Origin: JACKII01 sp963807085
GTDB lineage: Bacteria > Pseudomonadota > Alphaproteobacteria > Bin95
Direction: 5' to 3'
Assembly: GCA_963807085.1 (NCBI GenBank)
Contig: CAWEBB010000017.1
Coordinates: 1-64,000 of the forward strand
DNA length: 64,000 nt
Made by a program: the position numbers and the translations under genes. Shown piece after piece: positions 8,861 through 18,676 of the stretch (positions within the stretch are counted from its first letter, which is position 1; every line of letters starts with the position of its first letter). Below the pieces are notes generated by a model, which ran no database searches, was not told the DNA's origin, and was given only the letters and a program-made list of their open reading frames with translations.

Positions 8861-11800
8861 ATGGCGGATCCGCAGCCCGCGAGCCGTCGCGAGGGGATGC
8901 TCGGGTTCTTCGTCCGGCACCGTACAGCGGCCAATCTGGTCATGCTGATCATGTTCTTGGCCGGCTATGTCGGCCTCAGCCGGATGAACACGCAGTTTTT
9001 TCCGGACTTCGGCATCGACATGGTGATAATCAGCGTCCCCTGGACCGGCGCCAGCGCAGCCGATGTGGACGCGAACATTATCGAGCCCATCGATCGGGAA
9101 GTGCGGTTCCTCGACGGTGTGAAGAAAGTCATCTCCACCTCAAGGGAAGGCGTGGCCACCGTTCTGGTGGAATTCCACCGGGGAACGGACATGCAAGCGG
9201 CGCTGGCCGATGTCGAGACCGCGGTCGACCAGGTCACCACCTTGCCAAAGGACGCGGAAGAGCCCGAGATTCAGCGGATCGTCCGCTATGACAGCATCGC
9301 CCGCCTGATGCTGACGGGTTCCGTCGATGAGGCAACGCTGAAACAGACCGCAAAGCAAATTCGCGATGAGCTGATCCGGCGCGGGATCGACAAGGTGGAA
9401 TTTTCCGGCAGCCGCGACGAAGAAATCATCGTCGATGTTCCGCCGGAGTTCCTGCGCGAACTGGACCTGACCGTCGGCGATATCGCACAGCAGATCGAAC
9501 GATCGACTCAAGATCTGCCGTCCGGCGACACCCCGACCGCGATCGAGCGCCAGATCCGCTCGCTGGGCGAAATTGCGACCGCGGCGGAGGCGGGCGAGAT
9601 CGAGATTATAGCGCGGGCCAATGGCGAGAGGGTGCTGTTGAAGGATATCGCCACCGTCAGCGATGCGTTCCGCTCGGAAGACAACACGGTATGGGTCCAG
9701 GGCCAGCGGGGGATCGAGCTGCACGTCCAGCGCGCGACAACCGCGGATGCGCTCGAAACCGCGGCCATCCTGGATGATGCGGTTGAAGAGATGCGGCCGA
9801 CGCTGCCTCCCGGTCTCAGTCTGACCGTCTATAGCGAGGCGGCAAGCCTGATCGAAAACCGCATCGCCCTGCTGGTCAACAACGGTATCGGCGGCTTGAT
9901 CATCGTGCTGTTGGTGCTGGTGATTTTTTTGAACTTCAACGTCGCGTTTTGGGTGGCCGTAGGGATTCCGACCGCGCTCGCGGGAGCGATGGGCCTCATG
10001 CTGCTGACGGGCCAGAGCATCAATATGATCAGCCTGTTCGGCATGATCCTCGTTCTCGGCATCGTCGTCGATGACGCCATCGTTGTCGGCGAGCATGCGG
10101 AAATGCAGCGCCGCCGCGGCCTTGCCGGAACCGAGGCCGCCATTCTCGGCGCACAGCGCATGGCGGCGCCGGTCACGGCCTCTATCCTGACGACGATCGC
10201 TGCGTTTTTGCCCATGTTCGTGGTGGGCGACATTATCGGAACGATCATCCGCGCCATCCCGTTGGTGGTCGTGGCCGCCTTGCTGTGTTCGATGATCGAA
10301 TGCTTTTTCGTGCTGCCGGGGCATCTGAAACATGCGTTGCGGGGCGACCCGGAGAAGATGTTGCGCGTGCGCGCGGGCTTCAATCGCCGCTTCGATGCTT
10401 TTCGCGACGGGCCTTTCCGCCGCCTGGTCCGGCTGGGGCTGCGGCGGCGCTATTCGACCATCGCGAGCGTCTTGGCGCTGTTGTGTCTTTCGATTGGCCT
10501 GATCGCCGGCGGCCGGGTCGGCTTTACGTTTTTCCCGACGCCCGAGGTCGACACGGTCTTCGCCAATGTCAAACTCGTCGCCGGCCATGACCGCGACTTC
10601 ATGCAGGAAACACTTAGCCGCGTTGAAACCGCGGCCTATGCGGCCGAGGGAGACATCTCGCCGGGCGATCCCTTGATCGATATCACGGTTGCGGTGGTGG
10701 GGCAGCAACTGGGCGCCACGGGCCCGAGCGGGCTTAGCCGAGGCGACAGCTACGGCGCTATTTTCCTGGAATTGACGCCTTCGGAGACCCGGGCTATCCG
10801 CACGCCGGAATTCGTCAAGGCTTGGCGCGCCCGCATCCCGGCTATCGCCGGCATCGAAAGTCTGAGCGTCACCCCCGCCCAGGGTGGCCCACCGGGACGG
10901 GAGATCGACATCCGGCTGTTCGGCGGTTCGACCGATGTTCTGAAACAGGCGGCCGAGGAGGTGCTGGCCCTGGTCAAGTCTATCCCCGGAACTTCGGAAT
11001 TGGAGGATAACCTGCAGTACGGCAAGGAAGAAATTATCCTGAAGATGACGCCGCAGGGGCGCGCCATGGGCTTTACCACCGACTCCGTCGGCCGCCAGGT
11101 ACGCGATGCCTTCAAGGGGGCCACCGCGAAGAAGTTCGCGCGCGGCGACGAAGAGGTGGAGATCATCGTGCGCCTGGATGAGGATGCGCTGGGTCGCATG
11201 GCGCTGGAAGACCTTTATCTGCGCGGCTCGACGGGCGTGCAAGCGCCGTTAGGTGAAATCGTCACCATGGAGAATGCGCGCGGCTTTTCCGCTATCCGCC
11301 GCGAAAATGGCTTCCGGGAGGTCGCCATCACCGGCGAGGTGGACGAGAACGTCGTGAGTGGCGGGGAGGTGCTGGATGCGCTCGACGCCGATATCCATGC
11401 CGTTGCGCAAAAGCACGGCTTGAATGTCCGTTATGCCGGCAAGGCGGAGGAACAGGCGCAAACCATGGGCGACATGAAAATCGGCGCGGTCATCGGGCTA
11501 GCGCTGATCTATATTATCCTCGCCTGGGTATTTGGCAGTTATTGGCTGCCGTTCGCGGTCATGTCGATCATTCCCTTCGGCATGATCGGGGTCGGCTTTG
11601 GTCATTGGCTGATGGGATATGATCTTACGTTTTTGTCGATGGTAGGTATGCTCGGGCTTTCGGGCATATTGGTTAACGATTCCATCGTGTTAATATCGAC
11701 AATTGATAGACGGCGTCAAGAAATTTGCAATTTGCTGGAGGCCATCGAGCAGGGTACCTGCGAGCGCTTGCGGGCGGTGCTGCTGACCTCCCTCACCACC

Positions 11801-12022
11801 ATCGGCGGGCTGACCCCTCTGATGTTCGAGACCAGTGTGCAGGCACAGTTTCTCATCCCCATGGCCATCACCATCGTGTTCGGCTTAGGCTTGGCAACAT
11901 TCCTGGTGCTGCTGGTCGTACCAGCCCTGGTAGCGATCGGCGCCGATGCCGGGTCGGCGGCCGGAGGATTGCGCAGAATGGTCCGCCGTACAAACCAGCC
12001 AGCGAGGACGCCTGCGGAATGA
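8861..12022 (+). CDS. RND-family efflux transporter permease (AcrB/HAE-like)
   Basis: 1053 residues, the normal length for an RND pump. TM1 is at about residues 20-38 and a periplasmic porter domain follows. The TM2-TM6 bundle starts near residue 340 and includes the TM4 signature GMILVLGIVVDDAIVVGEHAE, whose paired Asp are the proton-relay residues of AcrB-type pumps. After TM7 a second porter domain follows, then TM8-TM12 with GMLGLSGILVNDSIVLIST. It would export hydrophobic compounds from inner membrane or periplasm using the proton gradient, with the adaptor encoded just upstream. Its last codons overlap the start of a nucleotidyl cyclase gene (ATGA), an unusual third operon member. The substrate cannot be predicted. 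Confidence 0.93.
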   Translation: MADPQPASRREGMLGFFVRHRTAANLVMLIMFLAGYVGLSRMNTQFFPDFGIDMVIISVPWTGASAADVDANIIEPIDREVRFLDGVKKVISTSREGVATVLVEFHRGTDMQAALADVETAVDQVTTLPKDAEEPEIQRIVRYDSIARLMLTGSVDEATLKQTAKQIRDELIRRGIDKVEFSGSRDEEIIVDVPPEFLRELDLTVGDIAQQIERSTQDLPSGDTPTAIERQIRSLGEIATAAEAGEIEIIARANGERVLLKDIATVSDAFRSEDNTVWVQGQRGIELHVQRATTADALETAAILDDAVEEMRPTLPPGLSLTVYSEAASLIENRIALLVNNGIGGLIIVLLVLVIFLNFNVAFWVAVGIPTALAGAMGLMLLTGQSINMISLFGMILVLGIVVDDAIVVGEHAEMQRRRGLAGTEAAILGAQRMAAPVTASILTTIAAFLPMFVVGDIIGTIIRAIPLVVVAALLCSMIECFFVLPGHLKHALRGDPEKMLRVRAGFNRRFDAFRDGPFRRLVRLGLRRRYSTIASVLALLCLSIGLIAGGRVGFTFFPTPEVDTVFANVKLVAGHDRDFMQETLSRVETAAYAAEGDISPGDPLIDITVAVVGQQLGATGPSGLSRGDSYGAIFLELTPSETRAIRTPEFVKAWRARIPAIAGIESLSVTPAQGGPPGREIDIRLFGGSTDVLKQAAEEVLALVKSIPGTSELEDNLQYGKEEIILKMTPQGRAMGFTTDSVGRQVRDAFKGATAKKFARGDEEVEIIVRLDEDALGRMALEDLYLRGSTGVQAPLGEIVTMENARGFSAIRRENGFREVAITGEVDENVVSGGEVLDALDADIHAVAQKHGLNVRYAGKAEEQAQTMGDMKIGAVIGLALIYIILAWVFGSYWLPFAVMSIIPFGMIGVGFGHWLMGYDLTFLSMVGMLGLSGILVNDSIVLISTIDRRRQEICNLLEAIEQGTCERLRAVLLTSLTTIGGLTPLMFETSVQAQFLIPMAITIVFGLGLATFLVLLVVPALVAIGADAGSAAGGLRRMVRRTNQPARTPAE

Positions 12023-13305
12023 CAGACGGAACCTTACAGAAAGCGGCCGCGGATTGGATCATGCGGGCGGCCCTGAACGGCACCGACATGCCGGAACTCG
12101 TGCAGGGCGCCGCCAAGCGCGGCCTGGCGAACGGTGTGCCCCTCAATCGGGTGCATGTCACCTATCGGACCCTGCACCCGTCCTTCGAGTCTGTCAGCGT
12201 CATGTGGCAACGCGACGACGGTGTGGCTGTGCAGGAATTCGCCCACGGAATGGCTTTGAACCAGACCTGGACCCGCAGCCCTTTTGCCTTCATGATCGAG
12301 AACCGTATTCAATATCTCCGGCGACCGCTCGCCGGGGAGGCGAGGCTGGTGGACTTCCCCATACTCGAAGACCTGGTGGCGGAGGGGGCGACCGACTATT
12401 TCGCGATGATCGTCCCCTTCGATAGCCGGGAAATTGCGTTCTCTGGCAATCGGCCGGATGGCATCGCGACGTCCTGGCTCACGGACCGTCCCGGCGGCTT
12501 TGCCGATCTGCATATCGAGGCACTGCAGCACTTGGTGCGCCGGCTCGCGGTCGCCTGCAAGCTGGCGATCCGGGAACAGATTGCCCGGAACGTTGCCAGA
12601 ACCTATTTGGGAGAGACCGCCGGGCGGCAGGTGCTTTCCGGCCAAATCAGGCGCGGTGACTATGAAAGCATCGGCGCCGTTGTATGGAACGCTGACCTGC
12701 GCGATTCCACCGGCCGGATCGAGCGGCTGGGCATGGAGCGCTACCTGGCCCTGTTGAACGGGTTCCTGGAATGCGCGGCCGGTGCGGTACAGAGCTATAA
12801 AGGCGAAATCCTGAGCTATCCGGGCGACGCGGTACTCGCCATTTTCCGCGCGCCGAACCCCGCAGATGCGGCGACAGCGGCCATTTCTGCGGCGGCGGAG
12901 TTCCGGCGGCGTCTGTACGATGTGAACGAGAACCTGGCGGATATCGGAGAGGAACCGATGAGTGCGGGCCTGGGTATCCACAAAGGAGTATTGGCGTTCG
13001 GCAATATCGGCACGGGCGGGCGGCAGGCCTTTACGGCGATCGGTCCTGCGGTCAACGTCGTCAACCGGCTGGAACTCATGACCAAGAGCCAAGCCTACCC
13101 CATCATCATCAGCGATGCGGTCGCCACCGATCTGCCCAGGGGCACCATCCGGTTATTCCCGTTGGGAGAGCACTTGATCCGGGGCAGCGAGGTCCCCTTG
13201 ACGCTTTTCGGCGCATTGGATGAGGATTTGCTTCGCTACAATGCGCCCGAAGGCTATTCAGAGGTGGTGTTGACACCTCTTCCTGCGTCGGCGGAACCGG
13301 CCTAA
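12019..13305 (+). CDS. Class III adenylate/guanylate cyclase
   Basis: 428 residues from the ATG at 12019, which overlaps the pump's TGA. Residues 1-200 form an N-terminal sensor-like region related to those of other proteobacterial soluble cyclases; no transmembrane segment is evident, so it should be cytoplasmic. The catalytic domain is about residues 215-400. It has a first metal Asp at 226 (WNADLRDST), a second at 270 (YPGDAVLAIF), and transition-state Asn346 and Arg350 (GPAVNVVNRLE), so it looks catalytically complete. The purine-specifying residues are not classical, and cAMP versus cGMP cannot be decided. Translational coupling to an RND pump suggests the second messenger is made when the pump is made, or that efflux affects signalling. 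That link is inference. Confidence 0.88.
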   Translation: MTDGTLQKAAADWIMRAALNGTDMPELVQGAAKRGLANGVPLNRVHVTYRTLHPSFESVSVMWQRDDGVAVQEFAHGMALNQTWTRSPFAFMIENRIQYLRRPLAGEARLVDFPILEDLVAEGATDYFAMIVPFDSREIAFSGNRPDGIATSWLTDRPGGFADLHIEALQHLVRRLAVACKLAIREQIARNVARTYLGETAGRQVLSGQIRRGDYESIGAVVWNADLRDSTGRIERLGMERYLALLNGFLECAAGAVQSYKGEILSYPGDAVLAIFRAPNPADAATAAISAAAEFRRRLYDVNENLADIGEEPMSAGLGIHKGVLAFGNIGTGGRQAFTAIGPAVNVVNRLELMTKSQAYPIIISDAVATDLPRGTIRLFPLGEHLIRGSEVPLTLFGALDEDLLRYNAPEGYSEVVLTPLPASAEPA

Positions 13306-13336
13306 ATTTCAAGTTTTTCCACAAGGAAGCGCCGAT

Positions 13337-14088
13337 ATGATCAGTTTGGCAGGAAAGAAGGCTTTCATAACGGGTTGTGCCTCCGGTATCGGTGCCGCGA
13401 CCGCCAGGCTGCTGGCCGAAGCGGGTGCCTGTGTGATCGCGACCGACATTAACCAAGAAGGGGTCGCCGCAACGGTCGCCGCCATCAAGGCCGCGGGCGG
13501 GCAGGGGGAAGCCCACGCCCTCGATGTATGCGATCCCGATGCCATCACTGCGCTCGCCGAGGCAGTCACGGCCAGCCATGGCGCGATGGATGCTATCGTT
13601 AACGTGGCAGGGTGGGACAGGGGTCAGCCCTTCATGGAAAACACGCCGGATTTCATCGAGCACATCGTCCAGCTTAACTATCTGGGCCAGGTGCGGGTCT
13701 GCAAGGCGTTCCTGCCGCCGATGATCGAAGCGGGGCAGGGCACGATCGTCAACGTCGCGAGCGACGCCGGCCGGCGTGGGCAGCATGGGCGAAACCGTCT
13801 ATGCGGGCGCCAAGGGCGGCGTGATCGCGTTTTCCAAGTCTCTTGCCCGCGAAATGGCCCGGAACGGCATCACCGTGAACAGCGTCGCGCCGGGCCCGAC
13901 CGAAACTGCGTTGCTGGCGGATATGCCGGAACGTCTGCAGGAAAGCCTGAAACGCGCCATCCCCATGCGCCGCTTGGGGCGTCCGGAGGATATCGCCAAC
14001 GCCAGTCCTGTTCTTCTGTTCCGACCGCGCGAGCTATATCACCGGCCAGGTGCTTAGCGTTTCCGGCGGCCTGACCATGAGCGGGTAG
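13337..14088 (+). pseudogene. Short-chain dehydrogenase/reductase, two frameshifts
   Basis: Together the frames encode a typical 250-residue SDR: the TGxxxGIG nucleotide-binding motif as TGCASGIGAATA near residue 14, DINQEG for the adenosine-ribose acidic residue, NVAGWDRG, and a catalytic YAGAKGG (Tyr and Lys of YxxxK) near 13800. SVAPGPTET and the C-terminal SYITGQVLSVSGG follow. The frame changes near 13770, just before the catalytic Tyr, and again near 14015. ATG 13337 has AAGGAAG upstream. The catalytic Ser block NVASDAG is present. The gene is either newly broken or carries two single-base errors. It follows the cyclase by 31 bases and may belong to that operon. Substrate unknown. Confidence 0.75.
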
Positions 14089-14101
14089 TCCGAGAAGATC
14101 C

Positions 14102-14776
14102 GTGCGATTGCGTCGACCAACATTTTTAACCGCGGCACTAGGCATGGTCTGTCTCGCCATCCTGCTTGGCCTCGGTTTCTGGCAGCTCGACCGCCGCGCG
14201 TGGAAGGAAGACCTGCTCGCCACGATCGCCACGCGGCTCGACAAGCCGCCGGAACCGCTGCCACAGCAGCCGGCGCCTGCATGGGAATACCGGCGGGTGC
14301 TGGTTCAGGGCGAGGTCGTGCCGGAAAACTGGTTCCGCTTTCCGAACCGAAGCCGGGAGGGAAAGGTCGGCGACGTATTGATGCTGCTGGTGTGGGCGGA
14401 GAGCGGGCGGCTGGTGCTGGTGGAACACGGTTTGATCGGCTTCGGCGAGCCATTGCCGACATTGCCTGCTACCGTCGCCAAAGAAGGGATTCTTCGCCTG
14501 CCAGCCGAACCCGGTTGGCTCACGCCGGCGAACGATCCGCAGGCCAATCTCTGGTATACCGCCGATTTGCCGGCGATCGCGAGAGCAGCCGGCACGGATC
14601 CTGCTTCGGTCCAGCCATTCTATGTGGCGAGCAAAAGCTGGACGCCGCATTTGGCGAACAACCATCTGGCATACGCCGTGACATGGTTCAGCTTCGCCGC
14701 CATCTTCGTCGTTATCTTCGTGCTGTTTCATCGCCAGAAAACGGGGGAACGATCCATTACCCGGCGGGCGGCATAG
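14102..14776 (+). CDS. SURF1 family cytochrome oxidase assembly protein
   Basis: 224 residues from a GTG at 14102 with GAGAAG upstream. SURF1 helps assemble the heme a-containing subunit I of cytochrome c oxidase at the inner membrane. The two-helix topology is clear: TM1 about residues 9-27 ends in the family signature GLGFWQLDRRAWKE, and the C-terminal TM (about 190-212) is preceded by the signature NNHLAYAVTWFSFA. The intervening periplasmic domain has the EYRRVLVQGE and VLVEHGLIGF strands. The neighbouring cox genes are not in this window. It ends directly before the carboxypeptidase ATG (TAGATG), so the two are probably co-transcribed. Confidence 0.88.
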   Translation: MRLRRPTFLTAALGMVCLAILLGLGFWQLDRRAWKEDLLATIATRLDKPPEPLPQQPAPAWEYRRVLVQGEVVPENWFRFPNRSREGKVGDVLMLLVWAESGRLVLVEHGLIGFGEPLPTLPATVAKEGILRLPAEPGWLTPANDPQANLWYTADLPAIARAAGTDPASVQPFYVASKSWTPHLANNHLAYAVTWFSFAAIFVVIFVLFHRQKTGERSITRRAA

Positions 14777-16265
14777 ATGATGCACCCCTATCAAACCCTG
14801 ACCCACGCCTTCGCCCGCCATGCCAAACTGACGTCCGCCATCCGCAAGCTTGCTTGGGATCAGCGGGTGATGATGCCGCCGGGCGGTGCCGATGACCGGG
14901 GCGAGGAGTTGGCAACCCTCTCGGCCATCGCCCACGAGACCATCACCGACCCCGCCATCGCCGATGCCTTGGCGACGCTGGACGGTGTGAAACTGGATGA
15001 AGTGCAGGCGGCTAATCTGCGGGAAATGCAGCGAATACATGCCCATGCCGCCGCCGTTCCCTCCAACCTGATATCCCGGCGGGAGACCGCAACCGCCCGC
15101 TGCGAAGTCCGCGTGGCGAGAGGCACGGGTATCGGGCGATTTCAAAAGCCTGCTGCCGCTCTGGCGGCCGGTGCTGGATGTGGTCCGACAGATCGCCGCC
15201 GCCAAGTCAGAGGCGCTCGGTATCCCGCCTTATGACGCGCTGATGGATCCTTACGATCCGGGCCGCGGTCTCGCCCAGGTCAACGCCGTGTTCGACGAGC
15301 TGGAGCCGTTCCTCCGCGCCGCAATCCCGCAGGTCCTGGATAAGCAGGGCAGGATGCCCGCTCCCGTCTTGCCGGCGGCCAATTTCCCGACGGAACAACA
15401 GCGCGACCTTGCCCGAACACTGATGACAGCGGTCGGTTATGATTTCCGTCATGGCCGCCTGGACGACACCACACACCCGTTTTCCGCTGGCAGCGCCAAC
15501 GACGCCCGCGTCACCGCCCGCTGGGACGAAGCGAATTTCACCTCGGGCCTGATGGCCGTCCTGCACGAAACCGGCCACGCGCTCTACACCAGCGGCAGCC
15601 TGCCGGAGCGGCGCTGGCAGCCGGTTGGCGATCACCGCGGCATGACCATCCACGAAAGCCAATCTCTCTTCATGGAGGTGCTGGTTGGCCGCTCCCGTGC
15701 CTTTAGCGGCTTCTGGGCGCCCATTGCGCAACAGACCTTTGGCGGCAAAGGGCAGGGGTGGAGTGCCGATAACCTGCACCGCTATGTGACCCGGGTGCAG
15801 CCCGGCCTGATCCGTGTCGATGCCGACGCCGTGACCTATCCCTTGCACATCATGCTGCGCTTCCGCCTGGAGCAGGCGCTGGTCGCGGGCACGCTTGATG
15901 CCGCCGACCTGCCGGACGCCTGGAACGAAGGGATCGAACGGCTGCTGGGTCTGCGCCCGCCCAATCCGAGCCTCGGTTGCCTGCAGGACATTCACTGGTA
16001 CAGCGGCGCCTTCGGCTATTTTCCCAGCTATAGCCTGGGAGCCATGGCGGCGGCGCAACTGTTCGAGGCGGCCGAGTGCGCGCTGCCCGACCTGTATGAT
16101 TCGCTGGGGCAGGGTGATGTCTCCCCGCTGGTCGGCTGGCTGCGCGAGCACGTGCACGAGCCGGGCTGTCTCTATTCACCCGATGAATTGCTCACCCGCG
16201 CGACCGGAAGCCCGCTTGGAACAGAGGCGCTCAAGCGGCATATCCAGCAGCATTATTTGCAGTAA
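14777..16265 (+). pseudogene. M32 carboxypeptidase (Taq-type) with one frameshift
   Basis: Two overlapping frames make one metallocarboxypeptidase of about 495 residues, the normal length for M32. The first frame (14777 to about 15110) has the LAWDQRVMMPPGGADDRGEELATL N-terminal block. The second covers the remainder, with GIPPYDALMDPYDPG, the zinc-binding HETGH (about 15557) and the following IHESQSLFMEVLVGRS (about 15650) with the third ligand Glu. The shift lies near 15105-15115, where AWREARASGDF should continue. All catalytic residues are intact. M32 enzymes trim C-terminal residues from peptides in the cytoplasm. This is the mildest lesion in the window, so a sequencing indel is quite likely here. 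Confidence 0.8.
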
Positions 16266-16340
16266 CTGTTCCGCCTGAGAGGCCGTGCCTGCGCGCATCG
16301 ACGCCGGATGGCTTTCAACTCAACAGAAAAGACACCAGCC

Positions 16341-17732
16341 ATGCGTTACATTTCCACCCGCGGCCGGGCGCCGGCTCTTGGCTTCGCCGATGTCACTTTG
16401 GCGGGGCTCGCGTCGGACGGCGGCCTCTATGTGCCCGAAAACTGGCCGCAGGTGACACCTGTACAGCAGCGGGCGTGGCGCTCGCTGTCCTACGCCGATG
16501 TGGCGGCGCGGGTGATGCTGCCATTCCTCGGCGACGAGATACCGGCGGAGAGATTTTCCGCCATGGTACATGACGCCTACGCCACCTTCCGCCATCCGGC
16601 CGTCGCGCCGCTGGTGCAACTCAACTCCAATCTCTGGCTGCAGGAACTGTTTCACGGCCCGACCCTCGCCTTCAAGGACATTGCCTTGCAGCTCCTCGGC
16701 CGACTGTTCGACCACATCCTGGCCGAGCGCGGCCAACGCATCACTATTGTCGGCGCGACCTCCGGCGATACTGGGTCGGCGGCCATCGAGGCCTGCCGCG
16801 ACCGCGACGCCATCGACATTTTCATCCTGTTTCCAAAGGGCAGGGTGTCTCCGGTCCAGCAGCGCCAGATGACGACCGTCGAGGCAGCCAATGTTCACTG
16901 CATTGCCGTCGATGGTACGTTCGACGATTGCCAGGATCTGGTAAAGGCGCTGTTCGCCAACTCGGCCTTCCGGGACGAGGTCAATCTTTCCGCCGTCAAT
17001 TCCATTAATTGGGCCCGCGTGATGGCGCAGACTGCCTATTATGCGTTCGCGGCCTTGCAATTGGGCGCGCCGGATCGATCCATCGACGTGAGCGTACCGA
17101 CGGGGAATTTCGGCAATATTTTCGCGGCTTACGGCGCAAAACTCATGGGCTTTCCCATTGAGCGGCTGATTGTCGGCTCCAACAAGAACGACATTCTCAC
17201 CCGCTTTTTCCGTGACGACGATATGCGCCTGAAAGGGGTCAAGCCGAGCCTGTCGCCCAGCATGGACATTCAGTTCTCGTCGAATGCCGAACGGTTGTTG
17301 TTCGATCTGTTCGACCGGAACGGCATTGCGACGGCGGACGCAATGCAGCAGCTCCGTCGCGAAGGGCAGATGACGCTCGGCGGAAACCGGCATGCCGCCG
17401 CCAAGGCGATGTTCGCCGCCGCCAGCTTTGACGACGCGGCGACGATTGCCGGCATCCGGGATTGGCACGAGCGTGCAGGCCTCGTGCTGGACCCGCACTC
17501 GACCATCGGCCTGCTTGCGGCCGAAGCGTGTGCACCGGTACGCGAGCGACCGGTCGTTGTCGGCGCGACGGCGCATCCCGCGAAATTCCCAGATGCGGTG
17601 GAACAGGCAACGGGTGCGCGGCCGGCCTTGCCGCCCGCGATGGCCGATCTGTTCAAGCGCAAAGAGCGCCTGACCGATTTGCCGAACGACATTGCCGCAT
17701 TGCAAGTCCTGGTGCGGGAACGGCGGCGATAG
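16341..17732 (+). CDS. thrC: Threonine synthase
   Basis: 463 residues from the ATG at 16341 (MRYISTRG, the usual family start); an in-frame ATG at 16308 would add 11 non-conserved residues. A PLP-dependent beta-family enzyme, it converts O-phosphohomoserine to threonine. Visible features are the PLP Lys at about residue 112 (GPTLAFKDIALQLLG), the phosphate-binding GATSGDTGSAAIEA near 145, SINWARVMAQTAYY near 230, and SVPTGNFGNIFAAYGAKLMG near 260. Length and N-terminal domain match the long, proteobacterial class of ThrC. It follows the carboxypeptidase by 75 bases and is closed by a hairpin terminator. Confidence 0.95.
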   Translation: MRYISTRGRAPALGFADVTLAGLASDGGLYVPENWPQVTPVQQRAWRSLSYADVAARVMLPFLGDEIPAERFSAMVHDAYATFRHPAVAPLVQLNSNLWLQELFHGPTLAFKDIALQLLGRLFDHILAERGQRITIVGATSGDTGSAAIEACRDRDAIDIFILFPKGRVSPVQQRQMTTVEAANVHCIAVDGTFDDCQDLVKALFANSAFRDEVNLSAVNSINWARVMAQTAYYAFAALQLGAPDRSIDVSVPTGNFGNIFAAYGAKLMGFPIERLIVGSNKNDILTRFFRDDDMRLKGVKPSLSPSMDIQFSSNAERLLFDLFDRNGIATADAMQQLRREGQMTLGGNRHAAAKAMFAAASFDDAATIAGIRDWHERAGLVLDPHSTIGLLAAEACAPVRERPVVVGATAHPAKFPDAVEQATGARPALPPAMADLFKRKERLTDLPNDIAALQVLVRERRR

Positions 17733-17774
17733 CGGGGACTCCGAAAGCGCTGTTGCGAACATTCGCTACCCGGA

Positions 17775-17820
17775 AGCGCAAACGCGCTCTTTTCGCCGTC
17801 TCTCGGCGTCCGCGTTTTTT
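17775..17820 (+). terminator. Tandem hairpins after thrC
   Basis: Two short hairpins lie between the convergent thrC and tatD genes. The first is AGCGC-AAAC-GCGCT followed by CTTTT. The second is CGCCG-TCTCT-CGGCG followed six bases later by a run of six T. Together they look like a rho-independent terminator for thrC. Confidence 0.55.
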
Positions 17821-17891
17821 GCGGCCAAAACGTACAAGATATATTATGGGAAATTCGAGTGACCGCCAGCGGGACCCCGTAGCGCCACTCG

Positions 17892-18674
17892 TCAATCTGG
17901 AAGCTTCGCCTTTTCAAATAAACGGAAAAAATTAGTGGTCGTAACCTGATGCATCAGTTCAGTTTCGATCCCGCGGACCTCCGCTAGCACACTTGCGGTG
18001 TAGGCCGTAAACGCCGGCTCGTTTTTTTTGCCTCGCTTCGGTACTGGCGCCAGATACGGCGCATCGGTTTCCACCAACAGCCTGTCTTCAGGAACGATCT
18101 TCGCGGTGTTGCGGATGTCCTCAGAATTCCTGAATGTCAGAATACCGGAGAACGAGACGTAAAGGCCGTTCTTCACGCCGTTCTCCGCCAGGCTGCGGCT
18201 GGAACTGAAGCAGTGCAGCAGTCCGGCGGCGTTCCCGTCCCCGCACATCTCGTCCAGGATGGCCGCGGTATCCGCATCGGCGTTGCGCGTGTGGGTAATG
18301 AACGGCAGACGCGTCCGGCGTGCCGCCTCGATATGATTGACGAAGCTTCGGCGCTGCAAATCGCGCGGGCTCTTGTCGTAGTGATAGTCCAACCCGGTTT
18401 CGCCGATCCCGATGACCCTCGGATGCTCGGTCCAGCCGACGATTTCATCCACGGGCACCACGCCGTGTTCTTCCACCCGATGCGGGTGAATGCCGATCGC
18501 GGCGTAGACCTCCGAATACTTGTCGGCGATGTCCAGCACCTTTGGGATCGAGGCGACGCCGGTGCAAATGGTCAGCATGCAGCCGACACCGGCGCTTTTT
18601 GCCCGCGCGAGCACACCATCCAGATCGTCGTAAAGCTCCGGAAAATCCAGGTGGCAATGGCTGTCTACGATCAT
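17892..18674 (-). CDS. tatD: TatD family metal-dependent hydrolase/DNase
   Basis: 260 residues. It has the TatD metal-site set: DSHCHLDF at the N-terminus, GETGLDYHYDKSP near 92, ITHTRNAD near 127, LLHCFSSS near 152, and ETDAPYLAP near 203. The fold is a TIM-barrel amidohydrolase; family members are 3'-5' DNases or D-aminoacyl-tRNA deacylase-like quality-control enzymes in the cytoplasm. Its ATG is two bases after the metG stop, so the genes form one operon, an arrangement common in many bacteria. The KRGKKNEPAFTAYTA segment near the C-terminus is also family-typical. Confidence 0.92.
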   Translation of the reverse strand: MIVDSHCHLDFPELYDDLDGVLARAKSAGVGCMLTICTGVASIPKVLDIADKYSEVYAAIGIHPHRVEEHGVVPVDEIVGWTEHPRVIGIGETGLDYHYDKSPRDLQRRSFVNHIEAARRTRLPFITHTRNADADTAAILDEMCGDGNAAGLLHCFSSSRSLAENGVKNGLYVSFSGILTFRNSEDIRNTAKIVPEDRLLVETDAPYLAPVPKRGKKNEPAFTAYTASVLAEVRGIETELMHQVTTTNFFRLFEKAKLPD

Positions 18675-18676
18675 GG

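Noticed and set aside
9140..11242. 700-codon open frame on the minus strand opposite the RND pump
   Set aside because: It is antisense to a well-conserved pump, has no recognisable motifs and arises because high-GC codon usage leaves stops rare.
11725..12018. In-frame extension of the cyclase upstream of 12019
   Set aside because: It overlaps the end of the RND pump in another frame, and ATG 12019 with the ATGA overlap is the natural start.
13760..13780. Frame change in the SDR gene as programmed frameshifting
   Set aside because: There is a second frame change later in the gene and no slippery heptamer; pseudogenisation or error is likelier.
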